DNA of 64,000 nt from Rhizobium leguminosarum bv. trifolii WSM1325 (GCA_000023185.1 CP001625.1:186001-250000); one strand, 5' to 3'; counted from the stretch's first letter, positions 7,131-16,633 are shown. Notes: generated by a model from the letters alone, not told the origin. Made by a program: numbers and translations.

Positions 7131-9482
7131 ATGAACCTGCTGAGTTCTGTGCCGTTGTCCGGCTGCGGTTTGCCGCAAGACGCTCCGCTCATTTGCTTCT
7201 CGCATCTTCGATGGGATTTTGTGCTCCAGAGGCCCCAGCATCTGATGCAGCGATTCTCGCGGGAGCGCCCAGTGTTCTTCTTTGAGGAATTCATCCCGAC
7301 CGACCATCCTCTTGCCTATCTGGAGATCCATCCGTTCGAGGGGACAAGCGTCAAGGCGGTCCGTCCGCGCATTCCAAATGGGTGGAGCGAGGCCGAGCGT
7401 GAAGCCGCTCTTGGCAAACTGCTTGACGAACTCATCACGCTGTATGGCGGAAAGCGCCCGATCCTTTGGTTCTACACCCCGTTGATGTTTGCTTTCGCCC
7501 GGCATGTCGATGCGGTGGTGGTGGTCTACGACTGCATGGACGAATTGGCGAACTTCAAGTTCGCGCCCGCCAACCTCAAGGCCTCCGAACAGACGTTGAT
7601 TGCCGCCGCCGACGTCGTCTTCACTGGTGGGATAAGCCTGTATGAAGCGAAACGTGACCAGCACGACAACATCCACCCATTTCCATCCGGCGTCGATAGC
7701 CATCACTTCCGCACGGCGCGGAACGCCTTGCCGGAACCCTGGGACCAAGTCGATATTCCTCATCCACGCCTTGGCTACTACGGCGTCATCGACGAGCGGC
7801 TCGATCTGGATCTGATCGAAAGCGCAGCTGCGGCGCGGCCCGGCTATTCCTTCATCTTCCTCGGGCCGATCGTGAAGATTTCACCGGATGATTTGCCGCG
7901 AGCAGCCAACATCCACTATCTCGGTCAGAAAGCCTATGGCGATCTGCCGGCCTACCTTTCGGGTTGGGAGGCGACGCTTATGCCATTTGCGCTGAACGAT
8001 GCCACCCGATTTATCAGTCCGACGAAAACTCCTGAATACCTCGCCGCGGGCCGGCCGATCGTCGGAACCAAGATTGTCGACGTGGTCCGCGGGTATGGCG
8101 ATGTGCCAGGCGTCTTCCTGGCCAATGACCCACAAGCCTTTGCGGAGGCCTGCGATGCTGCTCTTCACATTTCCCGCAATGATCAGACATGGCTGCAAGC
8201 CGTCGATGAAATTTTAGCCCGATCATCCTGGGAGACAACCTTCCGTAGGATGTCGGCGCTTGTCGAAGAGGCCGCAGCGCAGAAAGTTCTGTCCCCTGGC
8301 CTGCCCCAAAGATTTTCCGTTCGCACCCAACGGCCCGCGCCGGGAAGCTATGACTATCTGATCGTCGGTGCAGGATTTGCCGGCTCGGTGCTGGCGGAAC
8401 GCCTTGCTTCAGATGGTGGGAGGAAGGTGCTTGTTTGCGACAAGCGGCCTCATATCGGCGGAAACGCCTACGATCACTACGATGAAGCCGGGATCCTCGT
8501 CCATAAATATGGCCCGCACATTTTCCACACCAATAGCGAGGATGTGGTTGCCTATCTCTCGCGCTTCACGGCATGGCGTCCCTACGAGCATCGCGTGCTT
8601 GCACAGGTCGGCGCCCTGCGGCTTCCCATCCCCATCAACCGCACAACGCTGAACGCGCTCTATGGCCTCGACCTGACGGACGAATTCGCGGCCGCACGCT
8701 TCCTGGCCGACCGGGCGGAACCCTGCGACCCCGTGATAACATCACGAGACGTCGTCACATCTCAAATCGGCTCTGGGCTTTATCGCACTTTCTTCGAAGG
8801 CTACACGCGCAAGCAATGGGGCCTTGATGCCTCGAAGCTCGACAAGTCCGTCACCGCACGAGTGCCGACCCGCACCGATACCGACGATCGCTATTTCCTC
8901 GACCGCTTCCAGGCCATGCCGCGTGATGGATACACGCGCATGTTCGAACGCATGCTCGACCATGAAAACATAACGGTCATGGTCGGCACGGATTTCGCCG
9001 ATCTGAAGCAGGATGGGCCGGCCAGCCACACGATCTTTACTGGGCCCATCGACGAGTATTTCGGCCATTGTTTGGGTCGGCTGCCATATCGCAGTCTGGA
9101 ATTCCACCATGAAACGCACGACGTAAGACGGCTACTGCCGGTAGCCGTTATCAACTATCCATCCGAGGAGGTGCATTACACGCGCGTGACTGAATACAAG
9201 CATCTGACCGGCCAGGTTCACCCAAAGACGAGCATCAGCTATGAATATGCCCGTGCAGACGGCGATCCCTATTATCCGATCCCCTGCCCTGAGAACCAGG
9301 CACTTTATAGACGATACGAGCTTCTCGCCCGCGCGCTGACCAACGTGACATTCGTCGGGCGGCTGGGAACCTACAAATATTACAATATGGATCAAGTCGT
9401 CGGCCAAGCACTGGCGACCTACCGACGCCTGAAGCTCCGGGATGAGGCCGGCAAGGCGTTTGCCGGCGCGCGGCATGAATAG
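7131..9482 (+). CDS. Glycosyltransferase-UDP-galactopyranose mutase fusion
   Basis: 783-residue two-domain enzyme. Residues 1-~390 are a TuaH-like GT-B glycosyltransferase (FSHLRWDFVLQRPQHLMQRF, VVVYDCMDELANFK, SPTKTPEYLAAGRPIVGT). Residues ~405-783 are UDP-galactopyranose mutase: FAD fingerprint YLIVGAGFAGSVLAERL, the HIGGNAYDHYD segment, YGPHIFHT, and the C-terminal FVGRLGTYKYYNMDQVV typical of Glf. The mutase interconverts UDP-galactopyranose and UDP-galactofuranose, so the fused transferase may use the product. ATG 7131 is chosen because of GAGGTG five bases upstream; the frame is open about 20 codons further. It overlaps the next gene by eight bases. Confidence 0.88.
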   Translation: MNLLSSVPLSGCGLPQDAPLICFSHLRWDFVLQRPQHLMQRFSRERPVFFFEEFIPTDHPLAYLEIHPFEGTSVKAVRPRIPNGWSEAEREAALGKLLDELITLYGGKRPILWFYTPLMFAFARHVDAVVVVYDCMDELANFKFAPANLKASEQTLIAAADVVFTGGISLYEAKRDQHDNIHPFPSGVDSHHFRTARNALPEPWDQVDIPHPRLGYYGVIDERLDLDLIESAAAARPGYSFIFLGPIVKISPDDLPRAANIHYLGQKAYGDLPAYLSGWEATLMPFALNDATRFISPTKTPEYLAAGRPIVGTKIVDVVRGYGDVPGVFLANDPQAFAEACDAALHISRNDQTWLQAVDEILARSSWETTFRRMSALVEEAAAQKVLSPGLPQRFSVRTQRPAPGSYDYLIVGAGFAGSVLAERLASDGGRKVLVCDKRPHIGGNAYDHYDEAGILVHKYGPHIFHTNSEDVVAYLSRFTAWRPYEHRVLAQVGALRLPIPINRTTLNALYGLDLTDEFAAARFLADRAEPCDPVITSRDVVTSQIGSGLYRTFFEGYTRKQWGLDASKLDKSVTARVPTRTDTDDRYFLDRFQAMPRDGYTRMFERMLDHENITVMVGTDFADLKQDGPASHTIFTGPIDEYFGHCLGRLPYRSLEFHHETHDVRRLLPVAVINYPSEEVHYTRVTEYKHLTGQVHPKTSISYEYARADGDPYYPIPCPENQALYRRYELLARALTNVTFVGRLGTYKYYNMDQVVGQALATYRRLKLRDEAGKAFAGARHE

Positions 9483-12400
9483 GAGGCCGCACATCCTACT
9501 GGCGACCGACAGTGCAGAACCGTCCGGGATGGGCGAACACATGCTTGCTCTCGGGCGGGCTTTGAGCGAACGGTGGGATGTCACAATAGCCCTGTTGACC
9601 GAGGACAGGACCGGTTTGTTGCCGCGGGCTGCGCGCCACGGAATTGGCATCAAGCTAAGCGAAGATGCGGGCGTATTCCAGCAGTGGTTGGCGCGATCCA
9701 GTATTGATCTTCTGCACGTTCATGCGGGAATCGGATGGGAGGGACACCGCCTAGCCGCCGCCGCGGATGCCCTGGCAATCCCGATCATCCGCACCGATCA
9801 TTTGCCATATCTGCTCACCGATCCTGATCAGATCGAGCTCTACCGGCGCGAGACCGGGAGGCTGTCGCATCACATCGTCGTTTCCGAAGCCTCGCGTGAA
9901 AGCTTCTGCGATGCAAACGTCGCGCCGTCGCGTTTGACAGTCGTGCGCAACGGCATCTTTCCACTTTCGCCTGCGCGAGCAGCGGCTGAACTAAGGCGAG
10001 CGCTCGACCTGGTGGATAAAACCGTGCTGCTGACGGTCGCCCGCTTCACCGAGCAGAAGGATCACGTGTCGCTTGTCCGCGCCTTGCCGAACATACTTGG
10101 AACTCACCCCAAAGCGGTGTTGCTTTTTGTCGGATCGGGTCCAGAAGAAGATCGTGTCCAAACCCTGGCGGAAGATTTAAAAGCCTTTGGTCACGTTCGC
10201 TTTCTGGGGCACCGGGCGGATGTTGCGGAGATCATGGCGATCGCCGATCTCTTCGTGCTTCCCTCGCTCTTCGAAGGCCTTCCACTCGCGGTTCTCGAGG
10301 CGATGTCGCTTGCCGTCCCCGTGGTCGCGACGAGGATCGGCGGAACCGTCGAGGCACTGGGCGGTGATCATCCCTATTTCGCGGAGCCCGGCAACCCAGC
10401 GTCGATCACCGCTGTCGTCAATCAGGCATTGAGCGATCCCCATCTAAAGGCCACCGGCAGAGTCGGCCACGCGCGTTTCGAGCGCAACTTTTCCGCCCGC
10501 CGAATGGCTGATGAGACCGGCGCCGTCTACGAGCGGTTCCTCACCCCACATGCGGATCAAAAACAAAAGGATACCGAGATGCGAAAAACGCGGCTGGGCT
10601 TCATCGGCGTGGGTGGCATCGCCCATCGGCACCTTGATATCCTAACCGGCTTCGACGACGTCGAACTCGTCGCCTTTGCCGACCTGGACCTTCCCCGTGC
10701 GGATGCGGCGGCAATGCGCTTTGGCGCCCGCTCTTTCAGCCATCACCGTGAAATGCTCGACACGCAACGGCTCGACGCGGTCTACATCTGCATTCCGCCT
10801 TTCGCCCATGGCGAGCCGGAACAGGACCTCATTGACCGCAACATTCCATTCTTTGTCGAAAAGCCAGTCACGCTCGATCTGGCGCTGGCGGAAGAGATCG
10901 CAGCCGGCGTGTCGAAGGCCAGCTTGATTACTGGCGTTGGCTATCACTGGCGTTATCTCGATATCGTCGATGAAGCCCGAAGCCTGCTGGCGGATAACCC
11001 AGCGCAACTGCTGTCGGGATACTGGCTGGATTCCACGCCTCCCCCGCAGTGGTGGTGGAAGAAGGATCAATCCGGCGGCCAGATGGTTGAGCAGGCGACG
11101 CATCTCCTTGATCTCGCGCGCTTCCTCGTGGGCGAGGTCACCGACGTATACGGCCGGGCGGGATACAAGGAAAGGGTGGAATTTCCCGGCCTCGATGTGC
11201 CGACGGTCACGACAGCTAGCCTGACCTTCGAAACGGGCGTGGTCGCCAATATCGCCGCGAGCTGCCTTCTCGGCTGGAGCCACCGCGTCGGCTTGCACAT
11301 CTTCGCCGACCGACTGGCGATCGAATTGACCGATCGCGACATCATGGTGGATGTTGGAAGAGGACGCCCAGTGCGAAGCGCCGATGGCGATCCGGTATGG
11401 CGCGAAGACCGCGATTTCATCGACGCCGTCCGGGGTGGTGAAAACCGCATTCGCTGCCCGTATGGTGATGCTCTAGCCACCCACCGGCTTGCGGTGGCCG
11501 TCGTATCTTCGGCACGCAGCGGGGAGCCGGTACACCTCGACGCCCCGGCTCTAAAGCGAAGCGAGCTATCGCCCTTGCTGGCGCAACCACGTGCCGAGAT
11601 GTCTCAAGAACCGCGGCCTGGGCACCGCAAAATCCGCTCGCTCGGCATCGAGGCGCCGGGCCGAGCCTATTTCTTGGAATACGAGGAAGGCCCGCCCGCC
11701 GATGGACATGTGCGGCTCGACACGCTCTATACCGGTCTTTCCGCTGGGACGGAGCTGACGTTCTTGAAGAACACCAACCCCTATTTCCGCGCGCGCTTTG
11801 ATGGCGAACGCGGCGTCTTCATCGAAAACGAGCCGGACCTTAACTATCCAGTGCCTTTCCTCGGGTACATGGAGGTCGCACGCGTTTCGCAATCGCGCGC
11901 GCGCGGCTTTGCCGATGGCGAGTTGCTCGCGGCAAGCTACGCGCACAAGACTGGGCACACTGCCGACCCCTCACACGATCTTCTTGTCATGCTGCCGCCG
12001 GACCTCGATCCGCTGCTCGGCGTCTTTGTCGCGCAGATGGGACCGATCGCCGCCAACGGCATCCTCCATGCCGACGCGGAAGCATTTGGCGCAACCGTGC
12101 CCGCACTCGGCGCGGGCGTTTGCGGGCGAACGGTAATCGTCCTCGGCGCGGGTACCGTGGGTTTGATGACGGCGCTTTTTGCCCGTTCGCTCGGCGCATC
12201 GGACATCGTGATCACAGATCCCTCCGAATTTCGCCGCGGCAAGGCGGAGGCGATGGGATTGATGGCGATGGCCGAGGATCAAGCCTGGCAGCATGCCAAG
12301 GCGCGCTGGCACGACGGCACCATGGGACGCGGCGCGGATGTAGCGTTTCAGACGCGCGCTCATGCGGGTAGCCTGCACACGGCGCTCAAGGCCTTGCGCC

Positions 12401-12714
12401 CACAAGGCACCGTGATCGATCTTGCCTTTTACCAGAACGGGGCCAGCTCATTGCGGCTGGGGGAAGAATTCCATCACAACGGCCTGAACATCCGCTGCGC
12501 GCAAATCAACCGCGTCCCCCGCGGGCTCGCCCCACGGTGGGACCGTCGAAGGCTTGCAGGCGTAACGCTCGACCTCTTGAAGACGGAAGGTGCGGCGATC
12601 CGCGAGCACATGATCACTCACATCGTGCCCATCGACGAAGCGCCTGCTTTCCTCGTCGATCTGATCGAGAACCGGCCGGAATTCCTCCAGGTTATATTCA
12701 AGGTCGGCGAATGA
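9475..12714 (+). CDS. Three-domain fusion: GT4 glycosyltransferase + Gfo/Idh/MocA oxidoreductase + MDR dehydrogenase
   Basis: 1079-residue protein. Residues 1-~362 are a GT4 glycosyltransferase (VLLTVARFTEQKDHVSLV, then SLFEGLPLAVLEAM with the E-x7-E motif). Residues ~369-705 are a Gfo/Idh/MocA NAD(P)-oxidoreductase (LGFIGVGGIAHRHLDI, FFVEKPVTLDL, GVGYHWRYLD). Residues ~709-1079 are a medium-chain dehydrogenase (VIVLGAGTVGLMTALFARSL) that lacks a clear GHE zinc motif. Each junction carries an internal ATG (10579 and 11599); the first has an AAGGAT Shine-Dalgarno-like stretch, as if separate genes lost their stops. Gfo plus MDR fusions occur elsewhere; adding a transferase is unusual. Probably makes and transfers a modified sugar. 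Confidence 0.86.
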   Translation: MNRRPHILLATDSAEPSGMGEHMLALGRALSERWDVTIALLTEDRTGLLPRAARHGIGIKLSEDAGVFQQWLARSSIDLLHVHAGIGWEGHRLAAAADALAIPIIRTDHLPYLLTDPDQIELYRRETGRLSHHIVVSEASRESFCDANVAPSRLTVVRNGIFPLSPARAAAELRRALDLVDKTVLLTVARFTEQKDHVSLVRALPNILGTHPKAVLLFVGSGPEEDRVQTLAEDLKAFGHVRFLGHRADVAEIMAIADLFVLPSLFEGLPLAVLEAMSLAVPVVATRIGGTVEALGGDHPYFAEPGNPASITAVVNQALSDPHLKATGRVGHARFERNFSARRMADETGAVYERFLTPHADQKQKDTEMRKTRLGFIGVGGIAHRHLDILTGFDDVELVAFADLDLPRADAAAMRFGARSFSHHREMLDTQRLDAVYICIPPFAHGEPEQDLIDRNIPFFVEKPVTLDLALAEEIAAGVSKASLITGVGYHWRYLDIVDEARSLLADNPAQLLSGYWLDSTPPPQWWWKKDQSGGQMVEQATHLLDLARFLVGEVTDVYGRAGYKERVEFPGLDVPTVTTASLTFETGVVANIAASCLLGWSHRVGLHIFADRLAIELTDRDIMVDVGRGRPVRSADGDPVWREDRDFIDAVRGGENRIRCPYGDALATHRLAVAVVSSARSGEPVHLDAPALKRSELSPLLAQPRAEMSQEPRPGHRKIRSLGIEAPGRAYFLEYEEGPPADGHVRLDTLYTGLSAGTELTFLKNTNPYFRARFDGERGVFIENEPDLNYPVPFLGYMEVARVSQSRARGFADGELLAASYAHKTGHTADPSHDLLVMLPPDLDPLLGVFVAQMGPIAANGILHADAEAFGATVPALGAGVCGRTVIVLGAGTVGLMTALFARSLGASDIVITDPSEFRRGKAEAMGLMAMAEDQAWQHAKARWHDGTMGRGADVAFQTRAHAGSLHTALKALRPQGTVIDLAFYQNGASSLRLGEEFHHNGLNIRCAQINRVPRGLAPRWDRRRLAGVTLDLLKTEGAAIREHMITHIVPIDEAPAFLVDLIENRPEFLQVIFKVGE

Positions 12715-15002
12715 CGGTTGAACCATCTCCCCTGCGGATCCTTTTCGTTTTCGCCTGGCTGGTCGTCGGGGGCGAGGAGACGGAAGTCCGGCTGCTTGCC
12801 AAGAATCTCGACCGCCGTCGCTATCGCCTCGACGTCGTGGCCTGCTTCCGGAAACCCGGCATGCCAGAGCAAACACACCGGCAGCTTCGAGGGCTGGGGA
12901 TCGATGTCGATACGACGCCCTACGAATTGTCCTTCGAGGATACGGTAAAATATCTCGCCGGTAAAATCTCGGGTTACGACATTGTCGTTTCCTGTCAGAA
13001 CGTAGCGGACATCTATCCGGCATTGGAGCGACTGCATCTTCGCCCGCCCCTCATTGAACATGGCGGGCTGGTCTCAGAGGCCTTGGCCGGCCCCAAACAT
13101 CTGACGGCGCGTTATGTGGGCGTGTGCCGCACGATCCGTGACGCGGCCGCGTCACGAATGCCCGGGCGCGACCGTCATGCCTTGGAAATCCCCTCGATGA
13201 TCGATCTCTCGGCCTTCGATCCGGCACATCGGGAGCGGGCACGAGCGGGTCTCGGGATCGCGACAGATGAGGTTCTCATCGGTTGGGTCGGCCGGCTCGA
13301 TCCCAAAAAGAACGTCGAGGATTTTATCGAGGCCGCCGCGCTGGTTCATGCCACCACGAAAAGTGCACGGTTCGTTATTGTCGGAGGGCCGGATGCCTTC
13401 CAGCCGGAATATGCCGTGCAGCTCAAAGCCCTGACCACCCGGCACGGGCTCGATGGAACGCTTCAGTTTCTCGGCGACCGGAGTGATATCCCGCCCCTGC
13501 TTGCCGCATTCGATATATTCGTTTGGCTGTCATCCGGCGAAGGCATGCCGCATGTTATCGCCGAGGCCGGGGCAGCCTCCCTCCCGGTGATTGCGACGCC
13601 TGACAACGGTGCCATGCAGCAGATCGATGACGGGCTGTCCGGTGTCTTCGTGCCCCATCGCAGTCCAGGCATAGTCGCGAACAATATCATCGCGCTTATC
13701 GAGTCTCCCGCGCGCCGTCACGCACTCGGCACCGCCCTGCGACGGAAGGTCGAGATGGACTACTCCGTCGAGGCAGTGCTGCCGCGGTGGGAGCGACTTC
13801 TAGCGGATGTCCATCGAGAGCGAAAGGCAGCGCGTCCTACAGGTCTGTTCCAATCATTCCTGCAAGGCGGTTTCGAATGTTCGAGCCATCGGCTCCGGCC
13901 AAGAAACGGTCAGACGCAGGGCAATCGACTCGACTTAATCGCCGCGACTGGTCATGATCGCCATGCCGAGACGGACTATCGCCAACTTCAAGGCTTCGGA
14001 CTCACCACTGTTCGCGATGGCTTCCGATGGCACCTGATTGAAAAAAATGGCCGATACGACTGGTCGAGCATCCGTCCGATGCTCCAGGCGGCTAAGCTAA
14101 CGAAGACCCAAGTTGTCTGGGATCTCCTGCATTATGGCTGGCCCGACGATCTCGACATCTGGTCGCCGCGCTTCGTCGATCGCTTCGCGCGGTTCGCACG
14201 TGCTTGCGCCGAGTTGGTCCGCGAGGAGAGCGACGGCATTCCGTTTTATTGCCCTGTCAACGAGATCTCGTTTTTCTCATGGGGCGGTGGTGACGTCGGC
14301 TATTTGAACCCATTTGCCAATGGGCGCGGATTCGAACTCAAGGTGCAGATGGCACGCGCCGCCATCGCGGCGATGGATGCCATCATCTCAGTGGATGCCC
14401 GGGCCCGCTTCGTGCACTGCGAGCCGGTGATCAATGTCGTCGCGGACCCGTCGCGTCCCCACGATGCGCATACCGCCGAAGGACATCGCCAATCGCAGTT
14501 CCAGGCCTGGGACTTGATTGGCGGAAGGATGTGGCCACAGATCGGAGGCGGCGAACGCTATCTTGATATCCTCGGTGTGAATTACTATTCCAATAACCAG
14601 TGGATTCACGGCGGTCGGCCGATCGACGTTGGGCATCCGCTTTATAAGCCCCTCAGCCGAATTCTGGTCGAAACGTTCGCGCGCTACGGCAAGCCGATGC
14701 TTATTGCCGAGACCGGCATCGAGGATGACCGTCGCGCATCCTGGTTGGACTACGTCGCCGACCAAGCTCTGGACGCGATCCGCTCGGGCGTGCCGTTGGA
14801 AGGTTTGTGCCTTTATCCGATCGTCAATCATCCTGGCTGGGATGATGATCGGCCTTGCGCGAACGGCCTCCTCTCCGCCGATGTCGCCCAGGGAGGACGG
14901 GCGCCATTTGCTCCCTTGGTTGCTGCGATACGCGAACGAGCAAAAGAGTTCGCAAGCTTTGGGCAGCATCCTATTGGCGGCGCGAAAGCTAGTGACACCT
15001 GA
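12711..15002 (+). CDS. GT4 glycosyltransferase fused to a clan GH-A glycoside hydrolase
   Basis: 763-residue protein starting at an ATGA overlap with the previous stop. Residues ~1-375 are a GT4 transferase (LFVFAWLVVGGEETEVRLLA; IGWVGRLDPKKNVEDFIEAA; SSGEGMPHVIAEAG with E-x7-E). Residues ~385-750 resemble a beta-glucosidase/GH5-GH1-like TIM barrel: GLTTVRDGFRWHLIEKNG, candidate acid/base Glu in FYCPVNEISFF, ILGVNYYSNNQW, and candidate nucleophile Glu in MLIAETGIEDD. No signal peptide, so the hydrolase is cytoplasmic unless exported by an unknown route. It could edit the glycan or act by transglycosylation. Last gene of the cluster. Confidence 0.82.
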   Translation: MTVEPSPLRILFVFAWLVVGGEETEVRLLAKNLDRRRYRLDVVACFRKPGMPEQTHRQLRGLGIDVDTTPYELSFEDTVKYLAGKISGYDIVVSCQNVADIYPALERLHLRPPLIEHGGLVSEALAGPKHLTARYVGVCRTIRDAAASRMPGRDRHALEIPSMIDLSAFDPAHRERARAGLGIATDEVLIGWVGRLDPKKNVEDFIEAAALVHATTKSARFVIVGGPDAFQPEYAVQLKALTTRHGLDGTLQFLGDRSDIPPLLAAFDIFVWLSSGEGMPHVIAEAGAASLPVIATPDNGAMQQIDDGLSGVFVPHRSPGIVANNIIALIESPARRHALGTALRRKVEMDYSVEAVLPRWERLLADVHRERKAARPTGLFQSFLQGGFECSSHRLRPRNGQTQGNRLDLIAATGHDRHAETDYRQLQGFGLTTVRDGFRWHLIEKNGRYDWSSIRPMLQAAKLTKTQVVWDLLHYGWPDDLDIWSPRFVDRFARFARACAELVREESDGIPFYCPVNEISFFSWGGGDVGYLNPFANGRGFELKVQMARAAIAAMDAIISVDARARFVHCEPVINVVADPSRPHDAHTAEGHRQSQFQAWDLIGGRMWPQIGGGERYLDILGVNYYSNNQWIHGGRPIDVGHPLYKPLSRILVETFARYGKPMLIAETGIEDDRRASWLDYVADQALDAIRSGVPLEGLCLYPIVNHPGWDDDRPCANGLLSADVAQGGRAPFAPLVAAIRERAKEFASFGQHPIGGAKASDT

Positions 15003-15100
15003 ACGCGTCTAGCGGCCGGCATGCAAGATCGAAGCGCGCCAGGCCGCCATCATTTCCGCGAACACGACACTTCCGACCGCGGCTCCAAGAAAAGTTGCCG

Positions 15101-15125
15101 GGAACCCTTACCGCTTCTTGATGTT
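15101..15125 (+). promoter_or_regulatory. EcfG/RpoE2-type stress promoter before the SDR gene
   Basis: GGAAC at 15101-15105, 16 bases, then TGTT at 15122-15125. The known alphaproteobacterial general-stress consensus is GGAAC-N16/17-CGTT. Predicted start of transcription is about 20 bases before the gene start. Confidence 0.6.
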
Positions 15126-15151
15126 TGCCTCTCGCAACCATCAAGGAGATC

Positions 15152-16024
15152 ATGACGATGACCGACGACACGCTCCGCCCGACACCGCCCTATCCTGCGC
15201 AACAACAAGAGCCGCCGGGCCAGACAGCGGCCATGCGGCCCGTGCCAGACCATGGTGAGAAATCCTACAGGGGAAACGGAAAGCTCGAAGGCAAGACTGC
15301 TCTTATTACGGGTGCGGATTCGGGCATTGGCAAAGCCGTGGCGATCGCCTTTGCTCGGGAGGGCGCCGATGTGGTCATCTCGTATTTAAGCGAGGACGAG
15401 GACGCCAATGATACCGCGAAATGGGTGAAGCACGCAGGCCGCAAAGCTGTTGTAATCCCCGGCGACATCAAGTCGGAGGATCACTGCAAGATGCTCGTGC
15501 AGCGGACCGTCGATGAGTTGGGCGGTATCGACATCTTGGTGAACAATGCCGCCTTTCAGCGCACCTATGCCGACATCGCCGATATCGATGCCGAAGAGTG
15601 GGACGAGACCTTTCGCACAAACATCTACGCACCGTTCTTTCTCGCGAAGGCGGCAATCCCACACATGGCGCGCGGCAGTGCCATCATCAACACCACGTCC
15701 ATCCAGTCGCGCCAGCCGTCACCCCAGCTGCTAGCTTACGCCTCAACGAAAGGGGCTATTTCCAACTTCACGGCGGGACTTGCCGAGATGCTCGGTGAAC
15801 GAGGCATTCGCGTCAACGCGGTCGCGCCCGGCCCCATCTGGACGCCGCTCATTCCGTCGACGATGCCGGCCAAAAAAGCTGCGAAATTTGGAGAAAATAC
15901 CCTTATCGGGCGGGCTGGACAGCCCGCGGAACTTGCCGGCGCCTACGTACTTCTCGCTTCGGATCTCGGCAGCTACATGACCGGAGCCGTCATCCCGGTG
16001 ACCGGCGGGGAAATCATGATCTGA
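15152..16024 (+). CDS. Short-chain dehydrogenase/reductase (YghA / general stress protein 39 type)
   Basis: 290-residue classical-extended SDR that should oxidise or reduce an alcohol or aldehyde with NAD(P). A long Pro/Gln-rich N-terminal tail (PTPPYPAQQQEPPGQ) precedes the cofactor motif ALITGADSGIGKAVA. The ILVNNAA motif, catalytic Ser in NTTSIQS and YASTK (Tyr-x3-Lys) are present, and it ends VIPVTGGEIMI. AAGGAG lies just before 15152; ATG 15158 is an equally good start. The close match to stress-induced SDRs and the EcfG-like promoter suggest induction in stationary phase or osmotic stress. Substrate unknown. Confidence 0.88.
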   Translation: MTMTDDTLRPTPPYPAQQQEPPGQTAAMRPVPDHGEKSYRGNGKLEGKTALITGADSGIGKAVAIAFAREGADVVISYLSEDEDANDTAKWVKHAGRKAVVIPGDIKSEDHCKMLVQRTVDELGGIDILVNNAAFQRTYADIADIDAEEWDETFRTNIYAPFFLAKAAIPHMARGSAIINTTSIQSRQPSPQLLAYASTKGAISNFTAGLAEMLGERGIRVNAVAPGPIWTPLIPSTMPAKKAAKFGENTLIGRAGQPAELAGAYVLLASDLGSYMTGAVIPVTGGEIMI

Positions 16025-16043
16025 TCACGGCGGCAGAGATAGG

Positions 16044-16071
16044 AAAAGGCCGCCAGCGATGACGGCCTTTT
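16044..16071 (+). terminator. Bidirectional rho-independent terminator
   Basis: AAAAGGCCG at 16044-16052 pairs perfectly with CGGCCTTTT at 16063-16071 across a 10-base loop, with A and T tracts on the two sides. It separates convergent genes ending at 16024 (plus) and 16091 (minus), so it can serve both. Confidence 0.8.
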
Positions 16072-16090
16072 TGCATCATCGTCGAGCCGC

Positions 16091-16597
16091 CTAGGCCGCC
16101 CTCTTGCCCTTGGCGTTTGCAGAGGCCTGTGCGAGCTGGGTCAACTTCTTGTCGGTCGCTACTTCCTCGGCAAGGTTTGCCTGAAGCAGCGGAACGGCAT
16201 CCTTGAGGCCGAGCTGGTTTGCCCAAGCGATGAGGGTGCCATAACGGGCGATCTCGTAGTGTTCGACGGCCTGAGCCGAAGAGATGAGACCGGCGTCAAG
16301 CGCCGGCGACCCCTTGAACTCTTCCATGATCTCTTCACCCTCGGCGATGATGCCCTGGATCGCTTCACAGGTCTTGCCGCGTGCCGGCTTGCCGAGAAGC
16401 TCGAATACCTGATCCAGGCGTTCGATCTGCGCCTGAGTTTCGTCGCGGTGCTGCAGGAAACCTGCCTTGCCTTCCTCGGACTGGGCGGCGCGGGCCATTT
16501 TCGGCAGCGCCTTCAGGATCTGCTTTTCCGCGAAATAGATGTCCTTGAGTGTATCAAGGAAAAGGTCATCAAGGGTTTTGGTGGTGTTGGTCGCCAT
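16091..16597 (-). CDS. DUF892 ferritin-like stress protein (YciE/YciF family)
   Basis: 168-residue four-helix-bundle protein of the DUF892 family, diiron-type ferritin-like proteins induced by stress in bacteria. Typical features are TLDDLFLDTLKDIYFAEKQI, the second helix with HRDETQAQIERLDQVFELL, CEAIQGIIAEGEEIMEEF, and the metal-ligand helix AVEHYEIARYGTLIAWA. AGGAGG lies eight bases before the ATG, a very strong site. A perfect EcfG promoter sits about 40 bases upstream. Exact biochemical function of the family is not settled; iron or oxidative-stress protection is usually assumed. Confidence 0.9.
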   Translation of the reverse strand: MATNTTKTLDDLFLDTLKDIYFAEKQILKALPKMARAAQSEEGKAGFLQHRDETQAQIERLDQVFELLGKPARGKTCEAIQGIIAEGEEIMEEFKGSPALDAGLISSAQAVEHYEIARYGTLIAWANQLGLKDAVPLLQANLAEEVATDKKLTQLAQASANAKGKRAA

Positions 16598-16633
16598 GTT
16601 TAAACCTCCTGTGGCATGGGCTTGCGCGGGGTA

